A stretch of 64,000 bases of DNA. It comes from Flavobacterium luminosum. GTDB taxonomy: Bacteria > Bacteroidota > Bacteroidia > Flavobacteriales > Flavobacteriaceae. The notes below the pieces were generated by a model. That model saw only the letters and a list, made by a program, of their open reading frames with translations, did not search any database and was not told the DNA's origin. Shown piece by piece: positions 18,310 to 26,731 of this stretch. Every line of letters starts with the position of its first letter. Positions within the stretch are counted from its first letter, which is position 1. The stretch is taken from contig NZ_JAMLJM010000010.1 of the NCBI RefSeq assembly GCF_023635005.1, positions 1 through 64,000 of the forward strand, read 5' to 3'. The translations under genes were made by a program, and so were the position numbers.

Positions 18310-18885
18310 TTAATGAATAGGATTATGTCTTGTATTCAGTTTTGTTTTCTCAAATACATTAATCAATTTTTTAGCTTCATTAATAATATTTGTTCCATCC
18401 TTTTTATCATAATCGTTAGCGATCAACCCTTCACCTTCAGCAAGAGCTTTCTCAGGCATGTCTAAATAAAGATATATTTTTCCTAGATTAAAATAAGCAG
18501 AGTATCTAATTTTTCGACTTCCTTTATCATCACCAATGTATTTCGTTTTTAGTGATTCGAAATATTCTATTAAAGGTTGCATGTTTTTCGCAATCTCATC
18601 AATTGGCTCGTTAGCATTCATCGATTTGAAAATTACTTTAACGGCATCTACAGCTTCTTTTTGAATTTTTCCTTCTTCATCCTCAGAATCTATAATCCAT
18701 AAATTGTCAGTAATTGTTTCAGGCGTAAAACCATATTTGTAATTGATAAAATCATAGGAATTATTAGCAACTTCATGGGCAAATTGACTCGCATAAAAAC
18801 TATACAATTCATTCTTTTCAGGGGCTTTATCCTTTTATCTAAAAACAGCGATCGATGCCAAGAATAATGAAATAATTTTCATCAT
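18310..18885 (-). pseudogene. TPR-like lipoprotein gene with an in-frame stop at the lipobox
   Basis: From the ATG at 18885 a signal peptide reads MMKIISLFLASIAVFR and is then stopped by TAA (18835-18837). The same frame then continues without interruption for another 175 codons (KDKAPEKNELYSFYASQF and on to 18310). The stop is exactly where a lipobox cysteine would be expected, so the ancestral gene was probably a lipoprotein. The 165-codon remainder could start at TTG 18807 but would lack a signal. The body has a TPR-like section (YFNLGKIYLYLDMPEKALAE). Function unknown. It lies downstream of atpG behind a terminator. Confidence 0.6.
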
Positions 18886-18920
18886 TTTGTAAATTTTAGT
18901 TTTTTTATTTGAGGTTATAT

Positions 18921-18947
18921 AAAAAATGCCCCATCTAAGGGGCATTT
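18921..18947 (-). terminator. Terminator of the ATP synthase operon
   Basis: The stem AAATGCCCC (18924-18932) / GGGGCATTT (18939-18947) has a 6-base loop and is followed on the minus strand by a T-run. It lies 39 bases after the atpG stop codon. Confidence 0.88.
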
Positions 18948-18985
18948 AAAATATTATAGTTGAAAGCAAAAAATGCTTTTCAATA

Positions 18986-19843
18986 TTATCCGTTCAGCGC
19001 TTCTGCACCACCAACGATCTCTAAAATTTCGCCGGTAATTGCTGCCTGACGAGCTTTGTTGTAAGTCAATTTCAACTGGTTTCTTAACTCAGTAGCATTA
19101 TCAGTTGCTTTGTGCATTGCAGTCATACGAGCTCCATGTTCTGCAGCAAATGAATCACGAATAGCTTTGAACAATTGTGTTTTTAAAGATTTAGGAATCA
19201 ATGTCATCACAATTTCTTCTTTTGAAGGCTCAAAAATATAATCCCCAGCAACCGCTTCCCCTTTAGCGATTGGTGCTAGTGGTAAAAATTGTTCTGTTTT
19301 TACTACTTGAGTGGCTGCATTTTTGAATTGGTTATATACTAATTCAATTCTATCATAATCTCCAGCAAAGAATTTAGCGGTTAAAGCCTCAGCAATTTCA
19401 GCAGCGTTCTCAAAAGTTAGGTTATCGAAAATAGCACTTTGGTTATCTACAATGGTATGAGTTTTCTTCAGAACGTCATTTCCTTTTTTTCCGATAGCTA
19501 ACACATCGTATTGAATACCTTGATTTTTTTCGGTAATACTTTTAACTTCTTTGATCACGTTGGTATTAAAAGCACCACACAAACCTCTGTTTGAAGTGAT
19601 GGCAACCACTAATACTTTTTTTACTTCTCTCTGGTTAGTATACGCTCCTCCTACTTCCCCCTCTAAAGTAGCCGAAAGATTTTGTAATAATTCGGTTAAC
19701 TTCTCAGCATAAGGACGCATAGCAGTAATAGCATCTTGTGCTTTTTTCAACTTTGCAGCTGAAACCATTTTCATCGCCGATGTAATTTGCATCGTTGAAG
19801 AAACTGAAGTAATTCTATTACGGATTTCTTTTAAATTCGCCAT
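18986..19843 (-). CDS. atpG: ATP synthase F1 subunit gamma
   Basis: Central rotor shaft of F1, 285 residues. The N-terminal helix reads MANLKEIRNRITSVSSTMQITSAMKMVSAAKLKKAQ and the C-terminal helix has LRNQLKLTYNKARQAAITGEILEIVGGAEAL, both standard. The Rossmann-like domain between contains ITSNRGLCGAFNTN. It is the last gene of the atpB-E-F-H-A-G run. The atpD and atpC genes are not in this window, as expected for Flavobacterium, where beta and epsilon are encoded elsewhere. Confidence 0.97.
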   Translation of the reverse strand: MANLKEIRNRITSVSSTMQITSAMKMVSAAKLKKAQDAITAMRPYAEKLTELLQNLSATLEGEVGGAYTNQREVKKVLVVAITSNRGLCGAFNTNVIKEVKSITEKNQGIQYDVLAIGKKGNDVLKKTHTIVDNQSAIFDNLTFENAAEIAEALTAKFFAGDYDRIELVYNQFKNAATQVVKTEQFLPLAPIAKGEAVAGDYIFEPSKEEIVMTLIPKSLKTQLFKAIRDSFAAEHGARMTAMHKATDNATELRNQLKLTYNKARQAAITGEILEIVGGAEALNG

Positions 19844-19915
19844 TTTTTATACGTAAATAGTGATAAGAAATTGGTAATTAGCATGCACTAATCACCAATT
19901 CTCTTCACTAAATTA

Positions 19916-21493
19916 TTAGTTATATTTTGCAGATACTTCTTTCGCTACTTTTTCGATAACATCAGTAATGTTGTCATCTAATTTACCAGCTTTTAAAGCA
20001 TCTAGTGTATCTCTGTGTTTTGCGTTTAAGAATTCTAAGAAATCTTTTTCGAATTCTTTTACTTTATTCACAGGAACATTTCTTAACAAGTTTTTAGAAC
20101 CAGCATAGATAATAGCTACCTGATCTTCTACCGTAAACGGAGAGTTTAAACCTTGTTTTAAGATTTCTACGTTACGTTTACCTTTTTCGATTACATTTAA
20201 AGTAGCCGCATCTAAGTCAGAACCAAATTTCGCGAAAGCTTCTAACTCACGGAACTGAGCTTGGTCTAACTTTAAGGTACCTGATACTTTCTTCATCGAT
20301 TTAATTTGAGCATTACCTCCTACACGAGATACAGAAATACCTACGTTGATTGCCGGACGCACCCCTGAGTTGAATAAATCAGACTCTAAGAAAATCTGAC
20401 CGTCAGTAATCGAAATTACGTTGGTCGGGATATACGCAGAAACGTCACCTGCTTGTGTTTCGATAATTGGTAACGCTGTTAATGAACCACCACCTTTAAC
20501 GATTGGTTTCAATGACTCTGGTAAGTCGTTCATGTTTTTAGCGATATCATCGTCAGCAATTACTTTAGCTGCTCTTTCTAATAAACGAGAGTGTAAGTAG
20601 AATACGTCTCCAGGGTAAGCCTCACGTCCTGGTGGTCTTCTTAATAATAAAGACACCTCACGGTAAGCTACTGCTTGTTTAGATAAATCATCATAAACAA
20701 TTAAAGCAGGACGACCTGTATCACGGAAATACTCACCAATTGCAGCACCTGCCATTGGAGCGTATACTTGCATTGGAGCAGGATCAGAAGCATTAGCAGC
20801 AACGATAACCGTATAAGCCATAGCTCCTTTTTCTTCTAACGTTTTTGCTAAAGCAGCAACCGTTGAAGCTTTTTGTCCAATAGCAACATATATACAGAAT
20901 ACTGGTTTACCAGCATCATAAAATTCTTTTTGGTTAATGATGGTATCGATACAAACAGTAGATTTACCAGTTTGACGGTCACCAATTACCAACTCACGTT
21001 GACCACGACCTACAGGAATCATAGCATCTACTGCTTTAATACCAGTTTGTAACGGTTCTGTTACAGGTTGACGGAAAATTACTCCAGGAGCTTTTCTTTC
21101 TAATGGCATTTCGTATAAGTCACCACCGATAGGACCTTTACCATCTATAGGAAATCCTAAAGTGTTTACCACACGTCCTACCATTTGTTCCCCTACTTTA
21201 AGAGAAGCAATACGTTGTGTTCTTTTCACTGAAGAGCCTTCTTTGATACCAGTTGAAGGGCCTAATAATACCACCCCAACGTTATCTTCTTCAAGGTTCA
21301 AAACGATACCTTCCATACCATTTTCAAACTCTACTAACTCACCGTATTGAACGTTTGAAAGCCCGTAAGCACGAGCAATACCATCTCCAACTTGAAGTAC
21401 TGTTCCTACTTCTTCAAGGGTAGCACCAGATTCAAAACCTGATAATTGCTTTTTTAAAATTGCTGAAATCTCAGCTGGTTTAATATCCGCCAT
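19916..21493 (-). CDS. atpA: ATP synthase F1 subunit alpha
   Basis: A 525-residue alpha subunit of F1, forming the non-catalytic nucleotide sites of the hexamer. The Walker A segment GDRQTGKST is at 171-179, followed by [20 protein letters not shown] and the signature [13 protein letters not shown]. The length is normal. Codon usage is more regular than in neighbours, fitting high expression. It lies between atpH and atpG in the usual order. Confidence 0.98.
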   Translation of the reverse strand: MADIKPAEISAILKKQLSGFESGATLEEVGTVLQVGDGIARAYGLSNVQYGELVEFENGMEGIVLNLEEDNVGVVLLGPSTGIKEGSSVKRTQRIASLKVGEQMVGRVVNTLGFPIDGKGPIGGDLYEMPLERKAPGVIFRQPVTEPLQTGIKAVDAMIPVGRGQRELVIGDRQTGKSTVCIDTIINQKEFYDAGKPVFCIYVAIGQKASTVAALAKTLEEKGAMAYTVIVAANASDPAPMQVYAPMAGAAIGEYFRDTGRPALIVYDDLSKQAVAYREVSLLLRRPPGREAYPGDVFYLHSRLLERAAKVIADDDIAKNMNDLPESLKPIVKGGGSLTALPIIETQAGDVSAYIPTNVISITDGQIFLESDLFNSGVRPAINVGISVSRVGGNAQIKSMKKVSGTLKLDQAQFRELEAFAKFGSDLDAATLNVIEKGKRNVEILKQGLNSPFTVEDQVAIIYAGSKNLLRNVPVNKVKEFEKDFLEFLNAKHRDTLDALKAGKLDDNITDVIEKVAKEVSAKYN

Positions 21494-21509
21494 AATTATA
21501 TTACAATAA

Positions 21510-22043
21510 TTAATTACTTAACTCTCTTTTTAAAACTTGTAATCTGTTGGCTACGGAAGCATTGTACTGCTGGTCGCCTATTCTTAAAATAAATCCACCA
21601 ATAATTGAAGGATCTACAGTATTTTCTATTGTGATTTTTTTATCAGAAAACTCTTTAACCTTAGCCATCACTTTAGCTTCCATTTCTGGAGTCATTTCAA
21701 CAGCCGTAGTTACTTTAGCAACTTGTAAACCGTTAGCCTCATCAAATAGTTTATTGAATTCTACTGTGATAGATTCTAACAATTCAAATCGTTTGTTTTC
21801 TAATAATAATTGAAATAAACCTTTGCTTACAGCATTAGCAGAAGCAAAAACTTCCAACAATGCGTTGTACTTTATTTCATTTTTTAAAGTAGGGTTTTCG
21901 ATAAAAGCCGCTAACTCTTGGTTTTCCTTAATCGTTTTAGCAATCAAGATCATGTCTTGGCTAACTTCAGAAGCAACGCTTTTGGAATTAGCTAAGTCTA
22001 AAATTGCTTTCGCATAGCGAATGGCTGCTCTTGTACTTGACAT
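21510..22043 (-). CDS. atpH: ATP synthase F1 subunit delta
   Basis: A 177-residue delta (OSCP-like) subunit that joins F1 to the peripheral stalk. The N-terminal helical bundle starts with [16 protein letters not shown], and the C-terminal part has the conserved [20 protein letters not shown] region. It is 7 bases after atpF and 16 before atpA. Confidence 0.95.
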   Translation of the reverse strand: MSSTRAAIRYAKAILDLANSKSVASEVSQDMILIAKTIKENQELAAFIENPTLKNEIKYNALLEVFASANAVSKGLFQLLLENKRFELLESITVEFNKLFDEANGLQVAKVTTAVEMTPEMEAKVMAKVKEFSDKKITIENTVDPSIIGGFILRIGDQQYNASVANRLQVLKRELSN

Positions 22044-22050
22044 GATAGAA

Positions 22051-22551
22051 TTAGTTTAATTTTACATCACCTAACATTTTCTCAACCAATTTCATTTGAG
22101 ACTCTTTGTTAGATAATTCTTCTTTTAATAATTTTTCAGCAATCTCTAATGAAATAGAAGATACTTGCGATTTTAATTCAGCCATAGCTGCATTTTTCTC
22201 ACTCTCGATAGAAGCTTTCGCTTGCTCAATCATTTTTTGACCTTGAACTTGTGCTTCTTCTTTTGCGTCAGCAATCATTTTTTCTTTCATTTCACGAGCT
22301 TCTTTTAATAAAGAATCACGCTCTAAACGCGCCTCTTGTAAAATACGCTCATTGTTCGCTTGTAAATCTTGCATTTCTTTTTTAGCATTATCAGCAGCTA
22401 ATAAAGCATCTTTGATACCTTCTTCTCTAGCGGTGATAGATTCCATAATTGGTTTCCATGCGAATTTAACCAATAACAAAATCAAGATTACTAAAATAAT
22501 TGCTTGCCAAAAAAACAGACCGAATGAAAAATCGTTATATAATTTCTCCAT
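22051..22551 (-). CDS. atpF: ATP synthase F0 subunit b
   Basis: A 166-residue peripheral-stalk subunit b. The start at 22551 (MEKLYNDFSFG) is preferred to a longer frame opening at 22608, since it puts a single membrane helix at about 11-30 (FFWQAIILVILILLLVKFAW) right at the N-terminus. The rest is a highly charged coiled coil ending in KLVEKMLGDVKLN. A hairpin in the atpE-atpF gap (22597-22619) lies just upstream. Confidence 0.95.
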   Translation of the reverse strand: MEKLYNDFSFGLFFWQAIILVILILLLVKFAWKPIMESITAREEGIKDALLAADNAKKEMQDLQANNERILQEARLERDSLLKEAREMKEKMIADAKEEAQVQGQKMIEQAKASIESEKNAAMAELKSQVSSISLEIAEKLLKEELSNKESQMKLVEKMLGDVKLN

Positions 22552-22596
22552 TATGTTGAATATAAAATGATTTAATTTTTTAATTGATAAAACAAG

Positions 22597-22619
22597 ACCT
22601 GTAACCAACCGTTACAGGT
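22597..22619 (-). promoter_or_regulatory. Intergenic hairpin between atpE and atpF
   Basis: A perfect 9-bp stem, ACCTGTAAC (22597-22605) / GTTACAGGT (22611-22619), has a 5-base loop. Only interrupted T residues follow on the minus strand, so it may be a partial terminator or an mRNA-stability element that favours high atpE output. The stem sequence is strikingly like that of the terminator at 5011-5039. Confidence 0.6.
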
Positions 22620-22638
22620 ATTGTTTGTTTTGTCTTTA

Positions 22639-22836
22639 TTATTTTCCTAAGATTAAAGCAGCAAATGCTAAACCTTCTAATAAAGCTGCGATGATGATCA
22701 TCGCTGTTTGGATTTTACCTGCAGCTTCTGGTTGACGAGCAATAGCGTCCATAGCAGAACCACCGATTTTACCTAAACCTAAACCAGCACCGATTACTAC
22801 TAAACCTGCACCTACTAACGTTGGAATAGTTCCCAT
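22639..22836 (-). CDS. atpE: ATP synthase F0 subunit c
   Basis: A 65-residue c-ring proteolipid, the shortest common length. It has two membrane helices joined by the conserved polar loop RQPEAAGK (34-41). The ion-carrying carboxylate is Glu54 in ALLEGLAF. The Gln in helix 1 and Ser/Thr after the Glu that mark Na+-binding rings are absent, so proton coupling is predicted. It is 42 bases downstream of atpB and followed by a hairpin. Confidence 0.97.
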   Translation of the reverse strand: MGTIPTLVGAGLVVIGAGLGLGKIGGSAMDAIARQPEAAGKIQTAMIIIAALLEGLAFAALILGK

Positions 22837-22878
22837 AAGTATATATATATAAAATTAAACTTCTAAATTAATTATCTA

Positions 22879-24048
22879 TTAATGATGTCCTTCTTCGTGG
22901 TGATGATCTTGTACCGCCATACCAATAAATAAAGAAGACAACATAGTAAAAATAAATGCCTGTAAAAATGCAACTAATAATTCAATAACCGAAATAAATA
23001 ATGTTAATCCTAAAGAGATTGGCATATCAGAAACTAAATTTTTACCCACGAAGATTAATGAAATTAAAGTCATTATCACTACGTGACCTGCGGTAATGTT
23101 TGCATACAAACGAACTAATAACGCAAATGGTTTTGTTAATGTACCCAATAATTCAACTGGAATCAAAGCAATCTTCATCAATACAGGTACACCCGGCATC
23201 CAGAAAATATGACCCCAATACTCTTTATTCGCACTAAATTGCGTAATAATGTAAGTAAATGTAGCTAAACAAATAGTTACTGCAATATTTCCTGTTACGT
23301 TGATTCCTAGAGGAGTCATTCCTAAAAGGTTTAATAACCAGATAAAAAAGAACACCGTCAATAAGAATCCCATAAACTTACGGTACTTTTTCTCTCCAAT
23401 ATTTGGAATCGCCACTTCATCTCTAATGAAAAGAATTAGTGGTTCTAAAATTCTTCCAAAACCTGATGGGATAGGACCTTTTTTATAAGAGTTTGCTAAA
23501 CTAATAAACATGAATAACAACATGGCAGAAACAACCAACATTGACAATACGTTTTTAGTAATAGAAAAATCTAATGGTTTTTGATTCGTTGGGTGATGAT
23601 GCTCATCGTACGTAATTGTACCGGCAGCATCTGTTTTGTATATTTTACCGTGGTATAATTTATAAAAATTACCGTTAACTTCTGCTACAGTTTCTCCATG
23701 ATGGAATTTCGAAGAAGAGAACACTTGTAAACCATTATCCCATAAAATTACAGGCAATGAGAAACCATAATGCTTACCTTCTTTTTCATCAGAGAAAAAT
23801 GTAAAATCATGAGAATCCTGTAAGTGATGCTCTATGAAAGCAGTTACTTTTTCTTTTTTCTCTTCTTCAGGAGTTAAAGTTTTTACCTCGTGAGCTGCAT
23901 TTGCATGAGTAGAATCATTAGCAACAGCATGAGTTTCGTGTGTACTTACCTGAGTTGAATCAGTAGTAGGATTAGCGATTGCTGCCGAAGCTAACAAAGA
24001 CATCCATACTGACACTATTAATGATACCGACTTGTTTGAAATCACCAT
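22879..24048 (-). CDS. atpB: ATP synthase F0 subunit a
   Basis: A 389-residue subunit a with an unusually long N-terminal part, typical of Bacteroidota. A signal-like segment (VSLIVSVWMSLLASAAIA) is followed by a His/Thr-rich periplasmic region of about 150 residues, then 5-6 membrane helices from about 175. The essential proton-channel arginine is in LLVRLYANITAGHVVI. The C-terminus is His-rich (DHHHEEGHH). The first gene of the run, it has its own full-consensus promoter at 24082-24109. Confidence 0.96.
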   Translation of the reverse strand: MVISNKSVSLIVSVWMSLLASAAIANPTTDSTQVSTHETHAVANDSTHANAAHEVKTLTPEEEKKEKVTAFIEHHLQDSHDFTFFSDEKEGKHYGFSLPVILWDNGLQVFSSSKFHHGETVAEVNGNFYKLYHGKIYKTDAAGTITYDEHHHPTNQKPLDFSITKNVLSMLVVSAMLLFMFISLANSYKKGPIPSGFGRILEPLILFIRDEVAIPNIGEKKYRKFMGFLLTVFFFIWLLNLLGMTPLGINVTGNIAVTICLATFTYIITQFSANKEYWGHIFWMPGVPVLMKIALIPVELLGTLTKPFALLVRLYANITAGHVVIMTLISLIFVGKNLVSDMPISLGLTLFISVIELLVAFLQAFIFTMLSSLFIGMAVQDHHHEEGHH

Positions 24049-24081
24049 AAAAAACTATTAAGCTAGTGTTTAAATTTGGTG

Positions 24082-24109
24082 CAAAGGTACATTTTTTATT
24101 AATATCCAA
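24082..24109 (-). promoter_or_regulatory. Promoter of the atpBEFHAG operon
   Basis: On the minus strand TTG (24107-24109), 17 bases, then TACCTTTG (24082-24089) give full agreement with TTG-N17-23-TANNTTTG. The leader to atpB at 24048 is about 27 bases. The ATP synthase genes can therefore be expressed without the upstream block. Confidence 0.75.
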
Positions 24110-24259
24110 AACGTTTAAAATATTTTTTTTAGAAAAGCCGTTTGTGTTTCTCATTTTCAAGGTTTTATCTTTGAGCTAATCTTCCTTTTTTGAAAGAATT
24201 CTTTTGAAGTTATTAACAAATAGAAATGGGATATGACTCTAAGATTGCTTATTTTTCAA

Positions 24260-24282
24260 CGATGAAATAAAGTATTTCATCG
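24260..24282. promoter_or_regulatory. Perfect 10-bp palindrome upstream of the RCC1 promoter
   Basis: CGATGAAATA (24260-24269) and TATTTCATCG (24273-24282) are perfect inverted repeats around a 3-base spacer, ending 18 bases before the -33 element of the RCC1 promoter. No T-run follows, so an operator for a dimeric regulator is more likely than a terminator. Confidence 0.5.
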
Positions 24283-24300
24283 AATAAAATGTCGATAAAA

Positions 24301-24330
24301 TTGTTAATAAATTATTTTTCGTTACTTTAG
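24301..24330 (+). promoter_or_regulatory. Promoter of the RCC1-repeat gene
   Basis: TTG (24301-24303), 19 bases, then TACTTTAG (24323-24330) has one mismatch to TANNTTTG. The leader to the start at 24355 is about 18 bases. Confidence 0.6.
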
Positions 24331-24354
24331 CCTCTGGCCAAAAACAAGATTTTA

Positions 24355-25740
24355 ATGAGAAAGATATTACTTTTTTATTTTCTATGTCCTTTTTTACTCC
24401 AAGCACAATGTTGGAAAGAAGTTTCTACTGGAGGTGTTCACACTATAGGATTGAAAGATGGAGGGACTTTATGGTCTTGGGGTAGAAATAATCAAGGGCA
24501 ACTAGGAACAGGAGAAAATACAACTATTACTAATAAAATACCTAAACAAATAGGAACAGAAAGTAATTGGGTTAAAATTTCTGCAGGAAATGCTCACAAT
24601 TTGGCTATTAAAACAGATGGAACGCTTTGGGCTTGGGGTAGAAATCTTGATGGACAGGTAGGCGTTGGTACTAGTACTTCTTATTTTAATTTTCCCCAAC
24701 AAATAGGTTCTGATACTGATTGGGAATTTATCTCTGCAGGAGACGAGTTTTCTTTAGCAATAAAAAAGAACGGCACGCTTTGGGCATGGGGTGACAATGC
24801 ATTTGGACAATTAGGCGACAATTCCACCTCTGATAAAAATACACCTATTCAAATTGGTATAGCAACTGATTGGTCTTTTGTATCTGCGGGAACTGAACAT
24901 TCTTTGGGAATAAACAAAAATGGAGAATTGTGGGCTTGGGGAAAAAACAGTAGCGCTCGATTTGGGATTAATACTCCATCATATTCACATGTGCCTATTC
25001 GCATAGGTAGCGATACAGATTGGTCTGTAGTACTAGCTTCTCGAGAACACGGCGTAGGATTAAAAACCAATGGAACTTTTTGGACCTGGGGTTCGAATGC
25101 CACAGGACAGTTAGGGGATGGTACAACAAGCCCTAAAACATCTCCCATCAACATCGTTGCTTTTAATGAAGCGACTGCAATTGCTAAAGGCCACCAACAT
25201 ACACTAGTCATAAAAAAAGATGGAACACTTTGGTCATGGGGTGGTAATGCAACTGGACAATTAGGCATTGGAACGCCACTATCCCCAACGGCACCTGGAC
25301 CAACTTTAACCCCAACTCGAGAAAACACATTCAACAATAGTTGGGTTTTTGTGAGCTCAAAAATTACCCACACCGTAGCTATTAAAAGTGATGGTAGTTT
25401 GTTTACTTGGGGAAACAATATAGGAGGACAACTTGGTGACAACACTCAGACTGCTAAAAGTTCACCAACATCGGTTTCTTGTCCTACTTTAGGATTAGAC
25501 GATATAGCAGTAAAAGAAAATATTATGGTGTATCCAAACCCGGTAACAACAATTTTGAAATTTAAAAACACCGAAGATATCCCATTCTCTTCTATAGAAA
25601 TTCTAGATATCACGGGGAAAGTATTACTTCAACAAAATTTCGCGACCGAAATCAACGTAGAAAACCTAGCGAATGGAATCTATTTTGTTCGAGCGAATGG
25701 AGGTGATGTTGTATTTCAATCCCGATTTATGAAAAACTAG
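24355..25740 (+). CDS. Secreted RCC1-repeat protein with type IX sorting domain
   Basis: A 461-residue exported protein. The signal peptide MRKILLFYFLCPFLLQAQ precedes seven RCC1/BLIP-II type repeats, each with a core like DGTLWSWGRNNQGQLGTG, predicting a seven-bladed beta-propeller (about 20-375). The last 75 residues are a type A C-terminal sorting domain (VMVYPNPVTTILKF, then GIYFVRANGGDVVFQSRFMKN), so it should be secreted by the type IX system. It is on the opposite strand between atpB and the genes normally upstream of it, and its last 14 bases overlap the end of the DUF6168 gene. Its ligand is unknown. Confidence 0.88.
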   Translation: MRKILLFYFLCPFLLQAQCWKEVSTGGVHTIGLKDGGTLWSWGRNNQGQLGTGENTTITNKIPKQIGTESNWVKISAGNAHNLAIKTDGTLWAWGRNLDGQVGVGTSTSYFNFPQQIGSDTDWEFISAGDEFSLAIKKNGTLWAWGDNAFGQLGDNSTSDKNTPIQIGIATDWSFVSAGTEHSLGINKNGELWAWGKNSSARFGINTPSYSHVPIRIGSDTDWSVVLASREHGVGLKTNGTFWTWGSNATGQLGDGTTSPKTSPINIVAFNEATAIAKGHQHTLVIKKDGTLWSWGGNATGQLGIGTPLSPTAPGPTLTPTRENTFNNSWVFVSSKITHTVAIKSDGSLFTWGNNIGGQLGDNTQTAKSSPTSVSCPTLGLDDIAVKENIMVYPNPVTTILKFKNTEDIPFSSIEILDITGKVLLQQNFATEINVENLANGIYFVRANGGDVVFQSRFMKN

Positions 25741-26110
25741 TTTGGTTTAATTTTTTCGCTGTATGGAACGTTTCTAAAAAAAGGTAAAAGATAAACAATC
25801 CGTAGAAATTCCATTTTTCGGTGGAAGAACCATCAACTTCCATGATAAAATGACTTCCGATAAAATAAATTATAGCCACTTTAACAGAGGTGATTAGTAA
25901 AAAAGTCATTCCTACTAGTTCTTTATTTTTCTTAAACACCAAATTCAGTACTATTGTTACCAAAATAGATAATAACAGCATTAAAATATGGGTTTTTTCT
26001 AAACTTAATTGAAACGTTGAAGTATCGATATTAAGTACTGAAAAAAGAATTTTTTCTATAACATAAACCACAAATCCTGCTACTAGTATTGGTGCGATGG
26101 TTTTGAACAT
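25727..26110 (-). CDS. DUF6168-like membrane protein of the ATP synthase locus
   Basis: A 127-residue protein with four predicted membrane helices (about 6-25, 38-60, 67-86, 100-117). It resembles the DUF6168 family, encoded beside ATP synthase genes in Flavobacteriaceae where other bacteria have AtpI. A helper role in assembling the c-ring or F0 is inferred from position and topology only. It is 11 bases after atpZ. Its stop codon region overlaps the end of the convergent RCC1 gene. Confidence 0.65.
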   Translation of the reverse strand: MFKTIAPILVAGFVVYVIEKILFSVLNIDTSTFQLSLEKTHILMLLLSILVTIVLNLVFKKNKELVGMTFLLITSVKVAIIYFIGSHFIMEVDGSSTEKWNFYGLFIFYLFLETFHTAKKLNQTSFS

Positions 26111-26121
26111 TTCTATTTTTT

Positions 26122-26349
26122 TTATTTATTCCCTATTTTATTCACTTGTTTGATAACCTGATACAAAGCAACTACAACCCCCAACAATGTAAGCAATTGA
26201 CTGTAGTAGATTGTACTGCTAGGATGATTAACATCTAACCATTCACCTAATTTGAAAAATACAAATATGATGAGTCCCATCTGAAAAGGAATATTGATTA
26301 ACGACATCCATTTATTTATTCCTCTTCTATCGGGTTTTTTATTTTCCAT
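26122..26349 (-). CDS. AtpZ/AtpI-type ATP synthase accessory protein
   Basis: A 75-residue protein with two membrane helices separated by a short polar loop, matching the AtpZ/AtpI small accessory family (NKWMSLINIPFQMGLIIFVF, then LLTLLGVVVALYQVIKQV). AtpI helps assemble the c-ring; AtpZ has been linked to cation transport. The start overlaps the bactofilin gene by 11 bases, suggesting translational coupling. Confidence 0.8.
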   Translation of the reverse strand: MENKKPDRRGINKWMSLINIPFQMGLIIFVFFKLGEWLDVNHPSSTIYYSQLLTLLGVVVALYQVIKQVNKIGNK

Positions 26350-26728
26350 GAGTTGTCTCTGCTGTATTCACAACTGTTTTCATTACACAAGTCGCATTAA
26401 AATTAGCTCCTGGTTCTACAACTAATTTCCCACAAGTAACCTCACCATTAATAACAGCGTTCGTCTTTACATTTAACATTTCCTGAACGACAATTTTACC
26501 TTCAACTTTGCCTTCCACATCAACGTTAAGACAGTGAATATCTCCGGTCACACTTCCTGCGGGTCCTACAACCAATTTCCCTTGAGAAGTAAAGTTGCCA
26601 ACTAAATTTCCATCTAATCTGAAATCTGCTTTAGACTGAATGTTACCTTCAATACTAGTTCCTTCTACAATTCGGTTAGTTTTACCGAGGGCATCGGTAT
26701 ACGATTTTGAGCTTTCTTTGAACATCAT
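26339..26728 (-). CDS. Bactofilin (polymer-forming cytoskeletal protein)
   Basis: A 129-residue bactofilin, a beta-helical protein that self-assembles into nucleotide-free filaments and scaffolds envelope enzymes. The DUF583 core is at about 20-115 with the typical six-residue periodicity (SIEGNIQSKADFRLDGNLVG, then GPAGSVTGDIHCLNVDVEGK). It sits three bases after sprE and overlaps atpZ, so it connects a gliding/secretion gene with ATP synthase accessory genes in one transcript. The biological reason for this linkage is unknown. Confidence 0.9.
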   Translation of the reverse strand: MMFKESSKSYTDALGKTNRIVEGTSIEGNIQSKADFRLDGNLVGNFTSQGKLVVGPAGSVTGDIHCLNVDVEGKVEGKIVVQEMLNVKTNAVINGEVTCGKLVVEPGANFNATCVMKTVVNTAETTHGK

Positions 26729-26731
26729 TTT

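Larger units (their letters stand above)
24110..24354. other. Intergenic region between atpB and the RCC1 gene
   Basis: The gap 24049-24354 (306 bases) holds the atpB promoter, the palindrome 24260-24282, one TTATTAACA (24210-24218), one TGTTAATAA (24302-24310) and the RCC1 promoter. I see no gene in it. Confidence 0.6.

Noticed and set aside
22639-22836. A sodium-coupled ATP synthase
   Set aside because: The c subunit lacks the Gln in helix 1 and the Ser/Thr next to Glu54 that bind Na+.
24849-25445. A 198-codon open frame on the minus strand inside the RCC1 gene
   Set aside because: It is the mirror of the repeated Trp/Gly/Gln-rich coding of the RCC1 repeats, has no recognisable domain, and the plus-strand gene has signal peptide, repeats and sorting domain.
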